From the NCBI GenBank assembly GCA_963704675.1, contig OY969928.1, positions 1 through 64,000 on the forward strand: DNA of 64,000 bases, in the 5' to 3' direction. A model generated the notes under the pieces. The model saw only the letters and a program-made list of their open reading frames with translations, was not told the origin of the DNA and did no database searches. Numbering within the stretch: position 1 is the stretch's first letter; each line of letters starts with the position of its first letter. Position numbers and translations under genes: made by a program. Below, piece by piece: positions 25,420-33,737 of the stretch. The stretch comes from DASUVM01 sp963704675. GTDB lineage: Bacteria; Patescibacteriota; Saccharimonadia; Saccharimonadales; Saccharimonadaceae.

Positions 25420-25720
25420 TGCGCCATAACCTCCTAAGTATGAGCAAGAGTCGCCTTTATTATATAGTTAATGCGATGATATGGTATGGACATTAGTTGG
25501 CATAGATTATAGGTAATCGATGGGTTAAGCGTCCAATATTCCATCTCATGAATCGCACACGAGCGAAAATTGATAATTGTTTTGCCCGACAGAGCTCTTA
25601 GGCACTATGGCGAGGGCAAACTATACTTTTTTCTTGCGCTAATATTCCTTTTATAAACTTCCTACTTATTGTATTGTGATAGTGCCAGATAGACAGATCA
25701 AACGATTCTCAGGAGAAAAG

Positions 25721-26605
25721 ATGTCTAACGGACGGACCGGCGCTGTCATAGAAGAAGGCAGCGGGGAGCCGAAATTGATCGTTATGAGCGGGCTGCATAC
25801 TGAACTTTTCATGGTTCCGACCGAGCCGATGCTGAGGAAGATACTAGTGCTCCTGGCGTGTCATGCCGGCCGTGCCCTCGGTGTCGATAAATTGGCAAAT
25901 GAGATGTGGGGGAGCGAGCGGCCGGATTCGTATCTCGGCATTATTCGCGTTTCCATATCCCGTCTACGTAGATATACGCAGGGCGCGTCTCGTCTCTCAG
26001 AGAATGAAACACTGGAATTGGACGATACAAAAAGCAACGCTCTGCTTCGAAGAGTAGCGGGTGTTCAGGCGTATGTACTAGAGATTGACCGGAAGGAGGT
26101 TGATGCGACACGCTTCAGTGATCTGGTTGACAGAGGTGTCAAGCTTTACTACCGTGGACAGTGGCAGGAAGCAGACGGGCTGTTTGAGGCTGCGCTTGCT
26201 CTTGCCCCTGGAGGGCTATTCGAGGAAGTACAGCGTGGTTCATGCCTACAGGCAGAGTTGCTCCGCATGGAAGCTGCACGCGACGCAGCAATGTATCATC
26301 GGGCGACGATTGCCCTGCTTGAGGAGCAACCAAGAAGGTTTCTCCATTCCCTCAAGGCTGCGTGGGTGGATGATCAGGCCAAAGAGCAAATCGCGGCGCT
26401 TCTAATGCTTACGTTGTTTCGATGTCAGTTGGGAGTAGAAGCGGGTGATGTTTACCTGGCTACCAAACAGTTTCTGGAGAATGAGTATGGACGGTCACCT
26501 CATCCCTATCTCGCTCGGCTGTACTATCACATAGCACAGAACAGCCAAGAACTTCTCGAGGGTGATCCTGGCAAGATCGTAACAGGTTTCCTTTCTCCTC
26601 CTTGA
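25721..26605 (+). CDS. SARP-like regulator (winged helix + BTAD-type helical repeat)
   Basis: The 294-aa protein has an OmpR/SARP-type winged helix near residues 20-95 (MLRKILVLLACHAGRALGVDKLANEMW and ISRLRRY). A helical, TPR-like C-terminus (about 120-285) follows, with the bacterial transcriptional activation domain pattern. SARP regulators are typical of Actinobacteria, which makes transfer from such a host plausible. ATG at 25721 has aggagaaaag; an upstream GTG at 25676 is an alternative. The gene is alone, so its targets are unknown; the neighbouring exported CHAP-like gene is divergent and could be one. Confidence 0.8.
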   Translation: MSNGRTGAVIEEGSGEPKLIVMSGLHTELFMVPTEPMLRKILVLLACHAGRALGVDKLANEMWGSERPDSYLGIIRVSISRLRRYTQGASRLSENETLELDDTKSNALLRRVAGVQAYVLEIDRKEVDATRFSDLVDRGVKLYYRGQWQEADGLFEAALALAPGGLFEEVQRGSCLQAELLRMEAARDAAMYHRATIALLEEQPRRFLHSLKAAWVDDQAKEQIAALLMLTLFRCQLGVEAGDVYLATKQFLENEYGRSPHPYLARLYYHIAQNSQELLEGDPGKIVTGFLSPP

Positions 26606-26830
26606 TCCGATCAAGTTGTTTTGAGTTTAAGTCTTCTCGCAAGCAGGTGCTTGGTCGGTGGCGCTATACGGTATTTGTTTAAGATGCCGACACCGACCCA
26701 GCTAAACATAATCAGGATAGCCCGGAGGCCTACTTGACGTTCGGATCCATACCCCAGGGCTGACGTCGTGTAGGCCAGTAACACAGAATCGGCGCTTGTG
26801 GCTCCGGGCCGGGCTTCGGTGCTGATACGG
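26606..26830. other. 225-base non-coding stretch after the SARP gene
   Basis: No ORF is supported. Complementary strings such as ggcctac/gtaggcc and agcccggag/ctccgggc suggest that the transcript can fold. It ends in the strong hairpin at 26831-26865. It may be a long 3' UTR or a separate small RNA. Confidence 0.35.
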
Positions 26831-26865
26831 ATACAAAAGAGCTCGAACTTCGAGCTCTTTTGTAT
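26831..26865. terminator. Perfect 15-bp hairpin (repeat-related, copy I)
   Basis: ATACAAAAGAGCTCG and its exact complement flank a five-base loop. The stem and loop resemble the hairpin of repeat copy A (gagttcgaacttcgga), but no ORF block is attached. Works as a terminator in either direction. Confidence 0.75.
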
Positions 26866-26902
26866 TAATTAATATAGTTCAAGATAAGATATAATTTAAA
26901 TT

Positions 26903-27517
26903 ATGAAGTCGAGTACTACCCAGACATTTAGTGCTAAGCGGTGGCGTAAACTTTCTCGGAAATGGTGGGTTATTATTTTGTTTGCCATGATCATCACTGC
27001 GATAGTGATCGGCTACTTCTTCACGAGACAGAATCAACTTTCGAAAGAAGATTTTGTAGCAATAGAGCAAAAAATGGATAGTATTTATGCGAATATGAAT
27101 CTTGAGGACGTAGACAAGGCAAAGATTTGCTACTACTACGAAGATGGCATGGGCAGGGTATTGAAATGTGGCATTGAGATGGCTGGATACATACCCATTA
27201 AAAGCCCTAATGATCTAGTAGCTCTTAGAGAAAAGTTTGGTGAGGAGCTAAGGTTAATTAGCAGTACTAATGACATTTGGCGTACAAACTTAGGATCTGA
27301 TGACCTAACTCAAAACGCCTCCTTTAGTGTAAAAGACAATCATGTGAATATGGGTTGTCTTGCTAGTATTAGTACTAAAGACAACGTGTTATTGGGCCGG
27401 GGCCTGCCAGAGAGAGATTTGGCCGATAAGGCTGTTCTGGTTTTGACTTGCGGTGGTGGGTCGCGTGAACCTTATTTTGATATACGGCCGAACCAGTATA
27501 AAGGGGGTCGTCTGTGA
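26903..27517 (+). CDS. Single-pass membrane-anchored protein, 204 aa
   Basis: A basic N-terminus is followed by one membrane segment at about residues 23-40 (WVIILFAMIITAIVIGYFF) and an extracytoplasmic domain of about 160 aa with five cysteines that could form disulfides. I do not recognise the domain. The ATG is seven bases after TATAAT, a leaderless arrangement. No operon partner is evident. Confidence 0.7.
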   Translation: MKSSTTQTFSAKRWRKLSRKWWVIILFAMIITAIVIGYFFTRQNQLSKEDFVAIEQKMDSIYANMNLEDVDKAKICYYYEDGMGRVLKCGIEMAGYIPIKSPNDLVALREKFGEELRLISSTNDIWRTNLGSDDLTQNASFSVKDNHVNMGCLASISTKDNVLLGRGLPERDLADKAVLVLTCGGGSREPYFDIRPNQYKGGRL

Positions 27518-27632
27518 GAGCGAAGCTTCTAAGACGCCATGGCGAGGTAAATCGACTGCTGACTTAGTGAATAACCTCCTTTTTTAGAGCTGCCTGGCCC
27601 ACTTATAGGACCTATTACTAGTTGTAGCAATG

Positions 27633-27944
27633 TCAGCCCCACTGTTCAATGTTGTACTTCGAGCCTTTGCTCTTGCAGAACTCCTGGTACTCCTGGGTGT
27701 AGAGGATGAATGTGTGCCAGCCGATGTCGACCTGCTCCGACGGGCTGAACTCGCCTCGAGTTTCTTCTGCGCAGAGTGCCAGAAATGCCAGTGTCTGATC
27801 CATGATGCGCTCCGCGCGGGAGAGCTCCATGTTCTTTTCCCTGACGATCCGGCGGGTCAGACGCCCCCAGAGCACGTCGTTGAGAAGGTGCTTGTGGGCC
27901 AGCTGACGGCTCGTCACCTCAGCGACTTGAGTTGGTGCGGACAT
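27633..27944 (-). CDS. Small GRDP-like (DUF1399 motif) protein
   Basis: This 103-aa protein contains VDIGWHTFILYTQEYQEFC. That matches the motif D-x-x-W-H-x-H-x-L-x-x-x-x-Y-x-x-F-C of glycine-rich-domain-protein-like (GRDP) families, except that the second His is Phe. The whole protein is helical. The role of these small bacterial proteins is unknown. Start chosen at 27944 with AAGGA about ten bases upstream. GC-rich and monocistronic. Confidence 0.7.
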   Translation of the reverse strand: MSAPTQVAEVTSRQLAHKHLLNDVLWGRLTRRIVREKNMELSRAERIMDQTLAFLALCAEETRGEFSPSEQVDIGWHTFILYTQEYQEFCKSKGSKYNIEQWG

Positions 27945-28047
27945 GCCGCATGGTCCTTCCGCTAGACAGATCCGGGCGGTTGCCTGGATGTTTTTATAAT
28001 AATGCTTACCCTCTGTTTTATCAATTCACTAGCTCGATGATGTTATC

Positions 28048-28218
28048 TGTAGTAAACTCGAAAACCCTTCTGGACGGACTGGTGCTATCGCCAGGTTAGT
28101 CGTTGCAATGAATTATTTGCTAAACGATATACCTGAACAAACAGATAAAGCACGGACTGTTATTGCTGGTTCTCCTTTTTATATGACCGATGCCTTATTT
28201 ATAATGATCAATTTTTAG
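28048..28218 (+). pseudogene. Coding fragment of unknown gene
   Basis: An open frame without a proper start reads ENPSGRTGAIARLVVAMNYL, then LNDIPEQTDKARTVIAGSPF and ends at 28216-28218. The codon pattern looks coding, but neither end is natural. I cannot name the family. Confidence 0.3.
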
Positions 28219-28327
28219 ATCAAGCTATTGATTTATATAGATCTAAAAGCGCTTTGTCTAGTGTCCGCAAGGTATAGATGATGAATGACCGAAAGAACGG
28301 ATGTGCGCCATTCTTTATCTGCGGTAC

Positions 28328-28939
28328 TTAAAAACCAATATTTTCTTTCACGATAATGACCACGACTCGCCCCGGCATTTCTTTATTGAGCATGAGGAGC
28401 TTGGCGAATGCCGTGTGTATACCGTAGGCCGCCATAGCTCTCTTATCTTCAAGCGGAACGCTATATTCTTCAATGCGTCTTAGCCCATCCTCTATATCTT
28501 TAACGATTTTTTGAGCACCGACGACCAGGATGACATGATTGGCACCATATGCTTCAGCTGGTATCTGGCTTCCTGTTGCAGACGCAATTAATATCCTTCC
28601 ATCCTGCGTAATGGCATGAGCGCTTCCAACCGTATATGCTGGAGCAGCAGAAAGACGCTTTGCCTTCTGTTTTTTATCCGGAGTATCAGGCAACGCCGCC
28701 GCACGGTCTCTTACTGAGATATAAGCAGGCCCGTTGAGAATATCAGCAACTCCAATAATACTCAGCGTGGCGGAGATATTGGTAAATACTTCTGAACCTT
28801 TCGGAATCAAGGCTAGTGTTAACTCTTTCGCCTCTTGTTTATTGGCGGCAACCCGGGTTGTAAAGCCATTGTTATTCAGTGCTTTTACCGTGCGATCGAT
28901 TACTTCATCGTCGGCAATTTGATCGTATAGCTTTTTCAT
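28328..28939 (-). CDS. LUD domain protein (LutC/YkgG-like)
   Basis: The 203-aa product matches the LUD domain: RTVKALNNNGFTTRVAANK, then IPKGSEVFTNISATLSIIGV and the hallmark DGRILIASATGSQIPAEAYG, HVILVVGAQKIVKDIEDGL. LUD proteins form part of lactate utilisation complexes or act alone with unknown substrates. A Shine-Dalgarno AGGAGC is present. It is divergent from an HxlR regulator gene (126 bases between starts), which likely controls it. LutA and LutB partners are absent. Confidence 0.9.
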   Translation of the reverse strand: MKKLYDQIADDEVIDRTVKALNNNGFTTRVAANKQEAKELTLALIPKGSEVFTNISATLSIIGVADILNGPAYISVRDRAAALPDTPDKKQKAKRLSAAPAYTVGSAHAITQDGRILIASATGSQIPAEAYGANHVILVVGAQKIVKDIEDGLRRIEEYSVPLEDKRAMAAYGIHTAFAKLLMLNKEMPGRVVVIIVKENIGF

Positions 28940-29065
28940 ATTTTGCTCCTGAAATTCACCTGGCTTCGCATTGTTATTGAAACCAGTCCTTAATTGTACT
29001 ATTAATAGTCTACTTATTTACCTTACTTTTTGTAAGTACCAACTATAAAGTGGTATACTATACTT

Positions 29066-29395
29066 ATGGAAAGTACAAATTCTTTGGAAAACTGCGGGAT
29101 AAAAACCATATTAGATATTATTGGTGGTAAATGGAAGCTGCTCATCATCTATTATTTGCTTGAGAGCTCAGAGCCAATACGGTTCAGCACCTTGCGTAGG
29201 TTGGTTGGCGGCATAACTGAGAAAATGTTAACTGCGCAGCTTCGTGATCTGGAAGCAAAGGGTGTTGTTAAGCGTGTAGTTTATCCTGTTGTTCCTCCCC
29301 GGGTAGAATACTCTTTAACTCCTTTAGGCAATTCGCTACTTCCTCTTCTCACGATGATGCAACAGTGGGGTGCGGTGCACTCAAAAGTTGACTAA
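29066..29395 (+). CDS. HxlR family transcriptional regulator
   Basis: This 109-aa winged-helix protein has IIGGKWKLLIIYYLL and the wing VVYPVVPPRVEYSLTPLG. Unlike the 11793 paralogue it has a cysteine (C10) just before the DNA-binding domain, the usual thiol sensor position of HxlR/HypR/QorR proteins. The ATG lies six bases after TATACT. It is divergent from the LUD gene. The spacer contains an imperfect dyad around ttacctt and gtaagta that could be its operator. Confidence 0.92.
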   Translation: MESTNSLENCGIKTILDIIGGKWKLLIIYYLLESSEPIRFSTLRRLVGGITEKMLTAQLRDLEAKGVVKRVVYPVVPPRVEYSLTPLGNSLLPLLTMMQQWGAVHSKVD

Positions 29396-29499
29396 CGACG
29401 CCCGCTCCAGTCAAGAGGAATAAGGCTCGTTTTTGAGATCATTCTTTCTCCGAAGGAAAACTAGGTTTAATAGAGCTTGCCATACGCTATAGTTGATAT

Positions 29500-29625
29500 A
29501 TGAACTTTATCCGCTTCAAAGCCAGTGACGATCTAGAACTCCAGGGCTGGTTCACTAATGCAGACAGTGATATAGCTGTTATATGTGAAGGACAGTTTGT
29601 TGTTATTGAAGAGGAGGCCATCTAA
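29500..29625 (+). pseudogene. Chimeric 41-codon remnant (alpha/beta hydrolase N-terminus)
   Basis: It starts like an alpha/beta hydrolase (MNFIRFKASDDLELQGWFT) but turns after about 27 residues into an unrelated tail and stops. The ATG lies six bases after TATAGT, so the promoter looks intact and may now drive the whole operon below. The stop overlaps the next ATG (TAATG). Confidence 0.55.
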
Positions 29626-29774
29626 TGAAAAACTACCCTCAGCGAGCCAAACAAGTCCTAGAAAACATTATCTACGCCACCATCGCCACCTCTACCAAAG
29701 ACGGCCAACCCTGGAACAGCCCCGTCCGCTGCGTATACGATAAAGACCTCAATATCTTAAAGGAGTTGCTGTAA
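29625..29774 (+). pseudogene. Truncated pyridoxamine-5'-phosphate-oxidase-like protein
   Basis: It encodes ENIIYATIATSTKDGQPWNS and PVRCVYDKDLNIL, the beginning of a PNPOx-like split-barrel protein, then ends abruptly with KELL at the Shine-Dalgarno of murI (aaggagttgctgta). Only 49 residues of about 150 remain. The ends overlap neighbours by TAATG junctions. Confidence 0.7.
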
Positions 29775-30571
29775 TGAAAATCGGCCTCTTTGACTCCGGC
29801 CTCGGCGGCCTCATAGTTACGCATAGCCTTATCCAAAACTTGCCTGGATATGACTATGTGTACCTTGGTGATACTGCCCGCGTCCCCTACGGCAATCGCT
29901 CGCAGGAAATTATCTATGAGTTTACTCAAAACGCTGTCGAGTATCTATTCAAGCAAGATTGCCAGCTTGTGCTGATTGCCTGCAACACTGCCTCTGCTGA
30001 AGCACTGCGTAAAATCCAACTAGAATATCTGCCAGCTCACTATCCAGATCGTAAAGTGCTCGGTGTACTCATCCCAACAGCCGAGGAAGTGGTAGGCCGA
30101 ACCAAAAATAATAAAGTCGGCGTTATTGCTACCGCCGGAACAGTTGGTTCACAAACCTATGTAACCGAAATTCAGAAGCTTAATCCAAGTATTCAAGTTA
30201 TACAGCAGGCCACACCGCTACTTGTACCACTTGTAGAAAATAACGCTATGAAATATGCCGGTTCAATTCTTGACGACTACTTAGCGCCACTGCTTGAAGC
30301 TGATATTGATACGTTAGTGTTGGGCTGTACGCACTACCCGCTACTAAAAGAACTAATCCGCAGTAAAGTTGGCTCCGTGAATGTTGTTTCGCAGGATGAG
30401 ATAATGCCGAGGAAATTACGTGATTATCTAGACCGTCATCCGGAAGTAGATGCAAAGTTAAGCAAGAACGGCTCACAAGCATTTCTGACGACTGATCTTG
30501 CGCTGAGTACGAGTGAGGTGGCGGCAATGCTATTCGGCGAGCCGGTGAAGTTGGAGAAAGTAAGTTTCTGA
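29774..30571 (+). CDS. murI: Glutamate racemase
   Basis: This 265-aa enzyme has the racemase signatures: FDSGLGGL with the first general acid/base region, LIACNTASAEAL with one catalytic Cys, and LGCTHYPLLKEL with the second Cys. It interconverts L- and D-glutamate for peptidoglycan synthesis in the cytoplasm. Translation is coupled to the preceding remnant (TAATG), and a Dabb gene follows after two bases. Length and motifs are complete, so this is probably an active gene inside an otherwise scrambled operon. Confidence 0.95.
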   Translation: MKIGLFDSGLGGLIVTHSLIQNLPGYDYVYLGDTARVPYGNRSQEIIYEFTQNAVEYLFKQDCQLVLIACNTASAEALRKIQLEYLPAHYPDRKVLGVLIPTAEEVVGRTKNNKVGVIATAGTVGSQTYVTEIQKLNPSIQVIQQATPLLVPLVENNAMKYAGSILDDYLAPLLEADIDTLVLGCTHYPLLKELIRSKVGSVNVVSQDEIMPRKLRDYLDRHPEVDAKLSKNGSQAFLTTDLALSTSEVAAMLFGEPVKLEKVSF

Positions 30572-30573
30572 AA

Positions 30574-30867
30574 ATGAATATCCGCATCGCTCTCTACAAA
30601 TGGAAAGTAGAAGCTAATCCTGAACAGATAACCCAAGCTTTGCAGGGTATAGAAGCTCTCGCTCCAAAAGCTTCCGGCGTTTTAGATATAATAACCGGTG
30701 AAAACACTTCAGAGTACAGTGAAGGCTATACCCGCGTCATTCTAATAAGAGCTAAAAACCAAGCAGCAATAGATGTGTATAGAAATCACCCAGGGCATAC
30801 TAAAGCTGCTGCTGTCATCGAAAGTATGGAAGGCCACGGTATCGGAGTTGATTTCTCAAAGGAATAA
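30574..30867 (+). CDS. Dabb (stress-responsive A/B barrel) protein
   Basis: The 97-aa protein has the ferredoxin-like Dabb pattern: an N-terminal strand IRIALYKWK, the helix around QALQGIEALAP, the strand GYTRVILIRAK and the typical YRNHPGHTKAAAVIE. Dabb proteins form dimeric barrels that bind small hydrophobic molecules; function here unknown. It sits two bases after murI and two before the next gene, in the same operon. Confidence 0.85.
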   Translation: MNIRIALYKWKVEANPEQITQALQGIEALAPKASGVLDIITGENTSEYSEGYTRVILIRAKNQAAIDVYRNHPGHTKAAAVIESMEGHGIGVDFSKE

Positions 30868-30869
30868 TT

Positions 30870-31799
30870 ATGAACCCCGAAACCACTCTAACCAACGATC
30901 AAATCACCGATATCTTCCGCAGGCACGGCTTATCCGCTAAGTATATCCGTAGAATCACCATCGGCTTCACTAATGAAATCCATGAAGTTGACGGTTATAT
31001 CCTCAAAGTCTGCATTAAAGAAGAAAACGAACCACAGTTCAAGAAAGAGACTTTTTTATACGAAGCTCTGAAAGGCAAAGTTACTATTCCTGAGTTAGTG
31101 GCGGTCGATACATCCAAAACCCTCATCGGCAGCTACTATATGATTTACCGCAGAATCGAAGGCGATCCGCTTGCTAGCCATTGGCATGAGCTAACAAATG
31201 AGCAACGCAAAGAACTAATCAAACAGTTCTGTGAACAGTTAAAGCTTATCGCTACCTTTGACCGCACCGAATATGCCAGGGTTTGCCACGTTGAGCCGAA
31301 TTTGGATTGGCGGCGGCATCACCTCGCAGAAATCCGGAGATGGCAGGCACTTGTCACTGAGAAAAAATTGTTTAGCCCCGAAAAGCTACAAGCGATTGAT
31401 GAGTTTGTAGAACGGCACCAACATGTACTTAAGCCGCAGCAACTCGCAGTCGCGTACTGGGATGTCCATTTCGATAACATACTTATAGACCAAAACATGA
31501 ACTTCGTTGGCCTCATTGACTTCGAGAGCGTTGACATTGTCTCGATAGATTACACACTCGCAACCGTTCGTCGTATGGTTCAAGAACCGCATCGCTACCT
31601 CAGCCTTGAAATGGAACCCTTCGCCAAAAAAGCAGATTATGAGCATTTGATGGAATGGTATGAAAAGTTTTATCCAGAGCTATTTGACTTCCCGGAGCTA
31701 GAGCGGCGGCTTGATCTGTATGACCTGGCCGACATTTTACGCTTGCGAGTATATTTTCCGAATGAGAGCGAGGAAAGATTAGATAGATGCCTCTTATGA
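30870..31799 (+). CDS. Aminoglycoside phosphotransferase (APH)-like kinase
   Basis: This 309-aa protein has the APH/choline kinase fold. The nucleotide-binding lobe includes NEIHEVDGYILKVCIKEE. The catalytic loop is YWDVHFDNILID, in which the usual His before xD is Tyr while Asp and Asn are kept, and the metal-binding GLIDFE follows. It may phosphorylate a small molecule. Its stop overlaps the next ATG (ATGA). A decayed second copy of its beginning lies at 33554-33665. Confidence 0.88.
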   Translation: MNPETTLTNDQITDIFRRHGLSAKYIRRITIGFTNEIHEVDGYILKVCIKEENEPQFKKETFLYEALKGKVTIPELVAVDTSKTLIGSYYMIYRRIEGDPLASHWHELTNEQRKELIKQFCEQLKLIATFDRTEYARVCHVEPNLDWRRHHLAEIRRWQALVTEKKLFSPEKLQAIDEFVERHQHVLKPQQLAVAYWDVHFDNILIDQNMNFVGLIDFESVDIVSIDYTLATVRRMVQEPHRYLSLEMEPFAKKADYEHLMEWYEKFYPELFDFPELERRLDLYDLADILRLRVYFPNESEERLDRCLL

Positions 31800-32575
31800 G
31801 CACCCTAAGCTTCAACAATCTAGGCAGCAGCAACATCACCTGTACCTTAGACCTAGCCGCCCTTTACCCCGGTGCAAGAGCACTCGACGCCTTTAACAAA
31901 CGGTGGACTGACTTTCTGGAGGCAGATGAAGGCCACGCGCAGGTACTCAGTCGCGAGGGAAACATCATCACCTATCCCCATAAATCCTGGCTACCCGAGA
32001 AAGAAAATGGTAAGCCCTCGCTTTTACTGTTGTTTGGCAATCCCGCGCCGCATTCGGTGGTGAAAGACATTTACTTCGCCTACGAAGGCAAAGGCACTGA
32101 ACACCGTTTCTGGAAAGTACTCCGAGAACTAGGCTTTACTGATCTTTACGGAAATGACACTGACATTAAAGCCAAGTTTCTTAATCTTAATCACAGCTCA
32201 CCTTTCAGGCTAGGCTTTGAAGTGATTTATACCTTTCCAAGCAGTGCCAGCAAGCCGAAATGGTCAGGCGTAGCTGGTGTAGAGCGATTATTCGGCAAAT
32301 CTGCTACTGCAATTATCTTGCAGGCCGAGAAGCACCGCCTTACACAAGTTATTCATGGATTCATGAAAGACAGCGGCGCAATTATAGCGCTGCAAAAAGA
32401 TGCCTACAATGCCGTCAGCCAGAACCCGTATAGCCTTAACCAAGCGGTAGAAGGAGTGCTTATATCTACCTATGAAGGTGTACCTGTATATGGAACACCA
32501 CCGACACGTTGGCTCCATACGACGAAGATGAAAAGCTTACTGACAGATATCAAAGAAAGGCTAACAGCAGTCTAG
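31796..32575 (+). CDS. Uracil-DNA-glycosylase-like protein
   Basis: The 259-aa product shows LLLLFGNPAPHSVVKDIYF, then GTEHRFWKVLRELGF, resembling the glycosylase superfamily motif GxNPGP with the following F-RFWxxLxxxG. Other motifs are weak, so I give only a superfamily call. Such enzymes excise damaged bases from DNA. The ATG at 31796 overlaps the preceding stop by four bases; an earlier ATG at 31787 is less likely. It belongs to the operon that starts near 29500. Confidence 0.6.
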   Translation: MSTLSFNNLGSSNITCTLDLAALYPGARALDAFNKRWTDFLEADEGHAQVLSREGNIITYPHKSWLPEKENGKPSLLLLFGNPAPHSVVKDIYFAYEGKGTEHRFWKVLRELGFTDLYGNDTDIKAKFLNLNHSSPFRLGFEVIYTFPSSASKPKWSGVAGVERLFGKSATAIILQAEKHRLTQVIHGFMKDSGAIIALQKDAYNAVSQNPYSLNQAVEGVLISTYEGVPVYGTPPTRWLHTTKMKSLLTDIKERLTAV

Positions 32576-32602
32576 TTTTAGGCTGGCTGTTATTATGAAT
32601 CT

Positions 32603-32809
32603 ATGAACGAAGATCTCACTGCCTTCATGCAGACCTACGAGCAAGCTAACAACAGCCATATCTGGGCAAATGTTGTGCCGATGATCTCAGACAATGGTAT
32701 CTATTGGTTCACCGATAGCATGACGCAATCCGGCGAAGATAGAGGTACAGACATTTTAGAAAAACGTAACAACTCATGGCAGATTGTGCATGAGCATTTG
32801 AGTAATTGA
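32603..32809 (+). pseudogene. SnoaL/NTF2-like protein with internal deletion
   Basis: The 68-aa frame joins the start of an NTF2-like protein (FMQTYEQANNSHIWANVVP, then DNGIYWFTD) directly to its end (RGTDILEKRNNSWQIVHEHL). About 50 central residues of the usual cone fold are missing. The reading frame survives the deletion. ATG six bases after TATTAT; stop overlaps the next start. Confidence 0.7.
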
Positions 32810-33555
32810 TGCAGGCTATAAAAGAACCAGAATTTCCGCAAATTGGTCGCGACTCCTTAAAAGCCTACGTCCAAACTATTAAGGCTCTCATAGAAAATCA
32901 TGAACCTTTCGATGCCATCGTAGCCGCTGGTGACTCCGGCCAGATTGCCGCTCGGATCACCGAAGAAGTTTTTAAACAGCTCGGCAAGTCCATACCGCCA
33001 AAACTTGTCGCTCCAATCTACCGCCACGCCGACGAAGCCGAAACTATCCTCTTCGATAACTCAATTCTAGCGTTACAGTTTGAAGGCTGGAAGTCAAAGC
33101 CGCTTAAAGATGTTTTGTTTGTTGATGACGAAATAGGCGGCGGTAACGCCGCGCGTGGTATGCTCGATCTACTTCTAAAGATAAATCCAGGTGTGCAGAG
33201 TATGACTATCATTGCCGAAGATGGTGGCTTCAATTGTCCGTCGGAAACCCAGGGTGTCAAGGTGGTGTTTATTCCAACACGAACTCGCGTACCGAGTGTT
33301 TACAACGCCATTTCTTATACCGTGCCGTGGAAGCTTCAGGAACCACTTAAAGAGGCGCTGGCAGATAAATCAGATCTGAATAACAAGCAAATCATGTGCA
33401 CCTTGCTTAACCTACCAACGAAAGAATTTAACAACGGGAAACCGGATTTGAATGATCGGCTCATCGAGCGAACACGACAGGCGCTACCAAACTTTCCTGA
33501 TTTACAAAAAGAATACCAAGAGTATTTCATAGCTATGATTAAAGGATATTTATAA
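32809..33555 (+). CDS. Phosphoribosyltransferase-like protein
   Basis: This 248-aa protein has a type I phosphoribosyltransferase core. The strand DAIVAAGDSGQIAARITEE is followed by the PRPP loop VLFVDDEIGGGNAARGML, with two acidic residues and a Gly-rich turn in place of the common DDxxxTG[GA]T. It ends with an extra C-terminal helical region. The reaction cannot be named. ATG at 32809 overlaps the stop of the remnant upstream (TGATG). Last intact gene of the 29.5-33.6 kb operon. Confidence 0.75.
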   Translation: MQAIKEPEFPQIGRDSLKAYVQTIKALIENHEPFDAIVAAGDSGQIAARITEEVFKQLGKSIPPKLVAPIYRHADEAETILFDNSILALQFEGWKSKPLKDVLFVDDEIGGGNAARGMLDLLLKINPGVQSMTIIAEDGGFNCPSETQGVKVVFIPTRTRVPSVYNAISYTVPWKLQEPLKEALADKSDLNNKQIMCTLLNLPTKEFNNGKPDLNDRLIERTRQALPNFPDLQKEYQEYFIAMIKGYL

Positions 33556-33665
33556 CCCCGAAACGATTATTACTAATGATCAAATCACCGATATCTTCCG
33601 TAGGCATGGCCTATATATTGCATGATTTACCAGAAAATCGAAGGTGAACTCCTTGCTAACTATCA
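33554..33665 (+). pseudogene. Short relic of the APH-like gene
   Basis: aaccccgaaac and gatcaaatcaccgatatctt match the start of the 30870 gene (about 80% over 60 bases). Then tatatgattta-like sequence and aatcgaagg match a part about 200 bases further on. An internal deletion explains the jump. It follows the operon's last stop directly. Confidence 0.75.
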
Positions 33666-33702
33666 TACAGAAACAAGGGCAGTCCTATCTACTATGAACT
33701 AT

Positions 33703-33724
33703 GAGTTCGAATCTCTTTTCTCTG
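33703..33724 (+). repeat. Repeat-related tRNA-like tail, copy J
   Basis: gagttcgaatctcttttctc resembles the tail of repeat copies A-C. In this copy 4 of 5 T-stem pairs can form (atgag/ctctt). It is followed directly by the TATAAT of the FMN reductase gene. No ORF block is attached. Confidence 0.5.
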
Positions 33725-33737
33725 TTATAATATTGTT

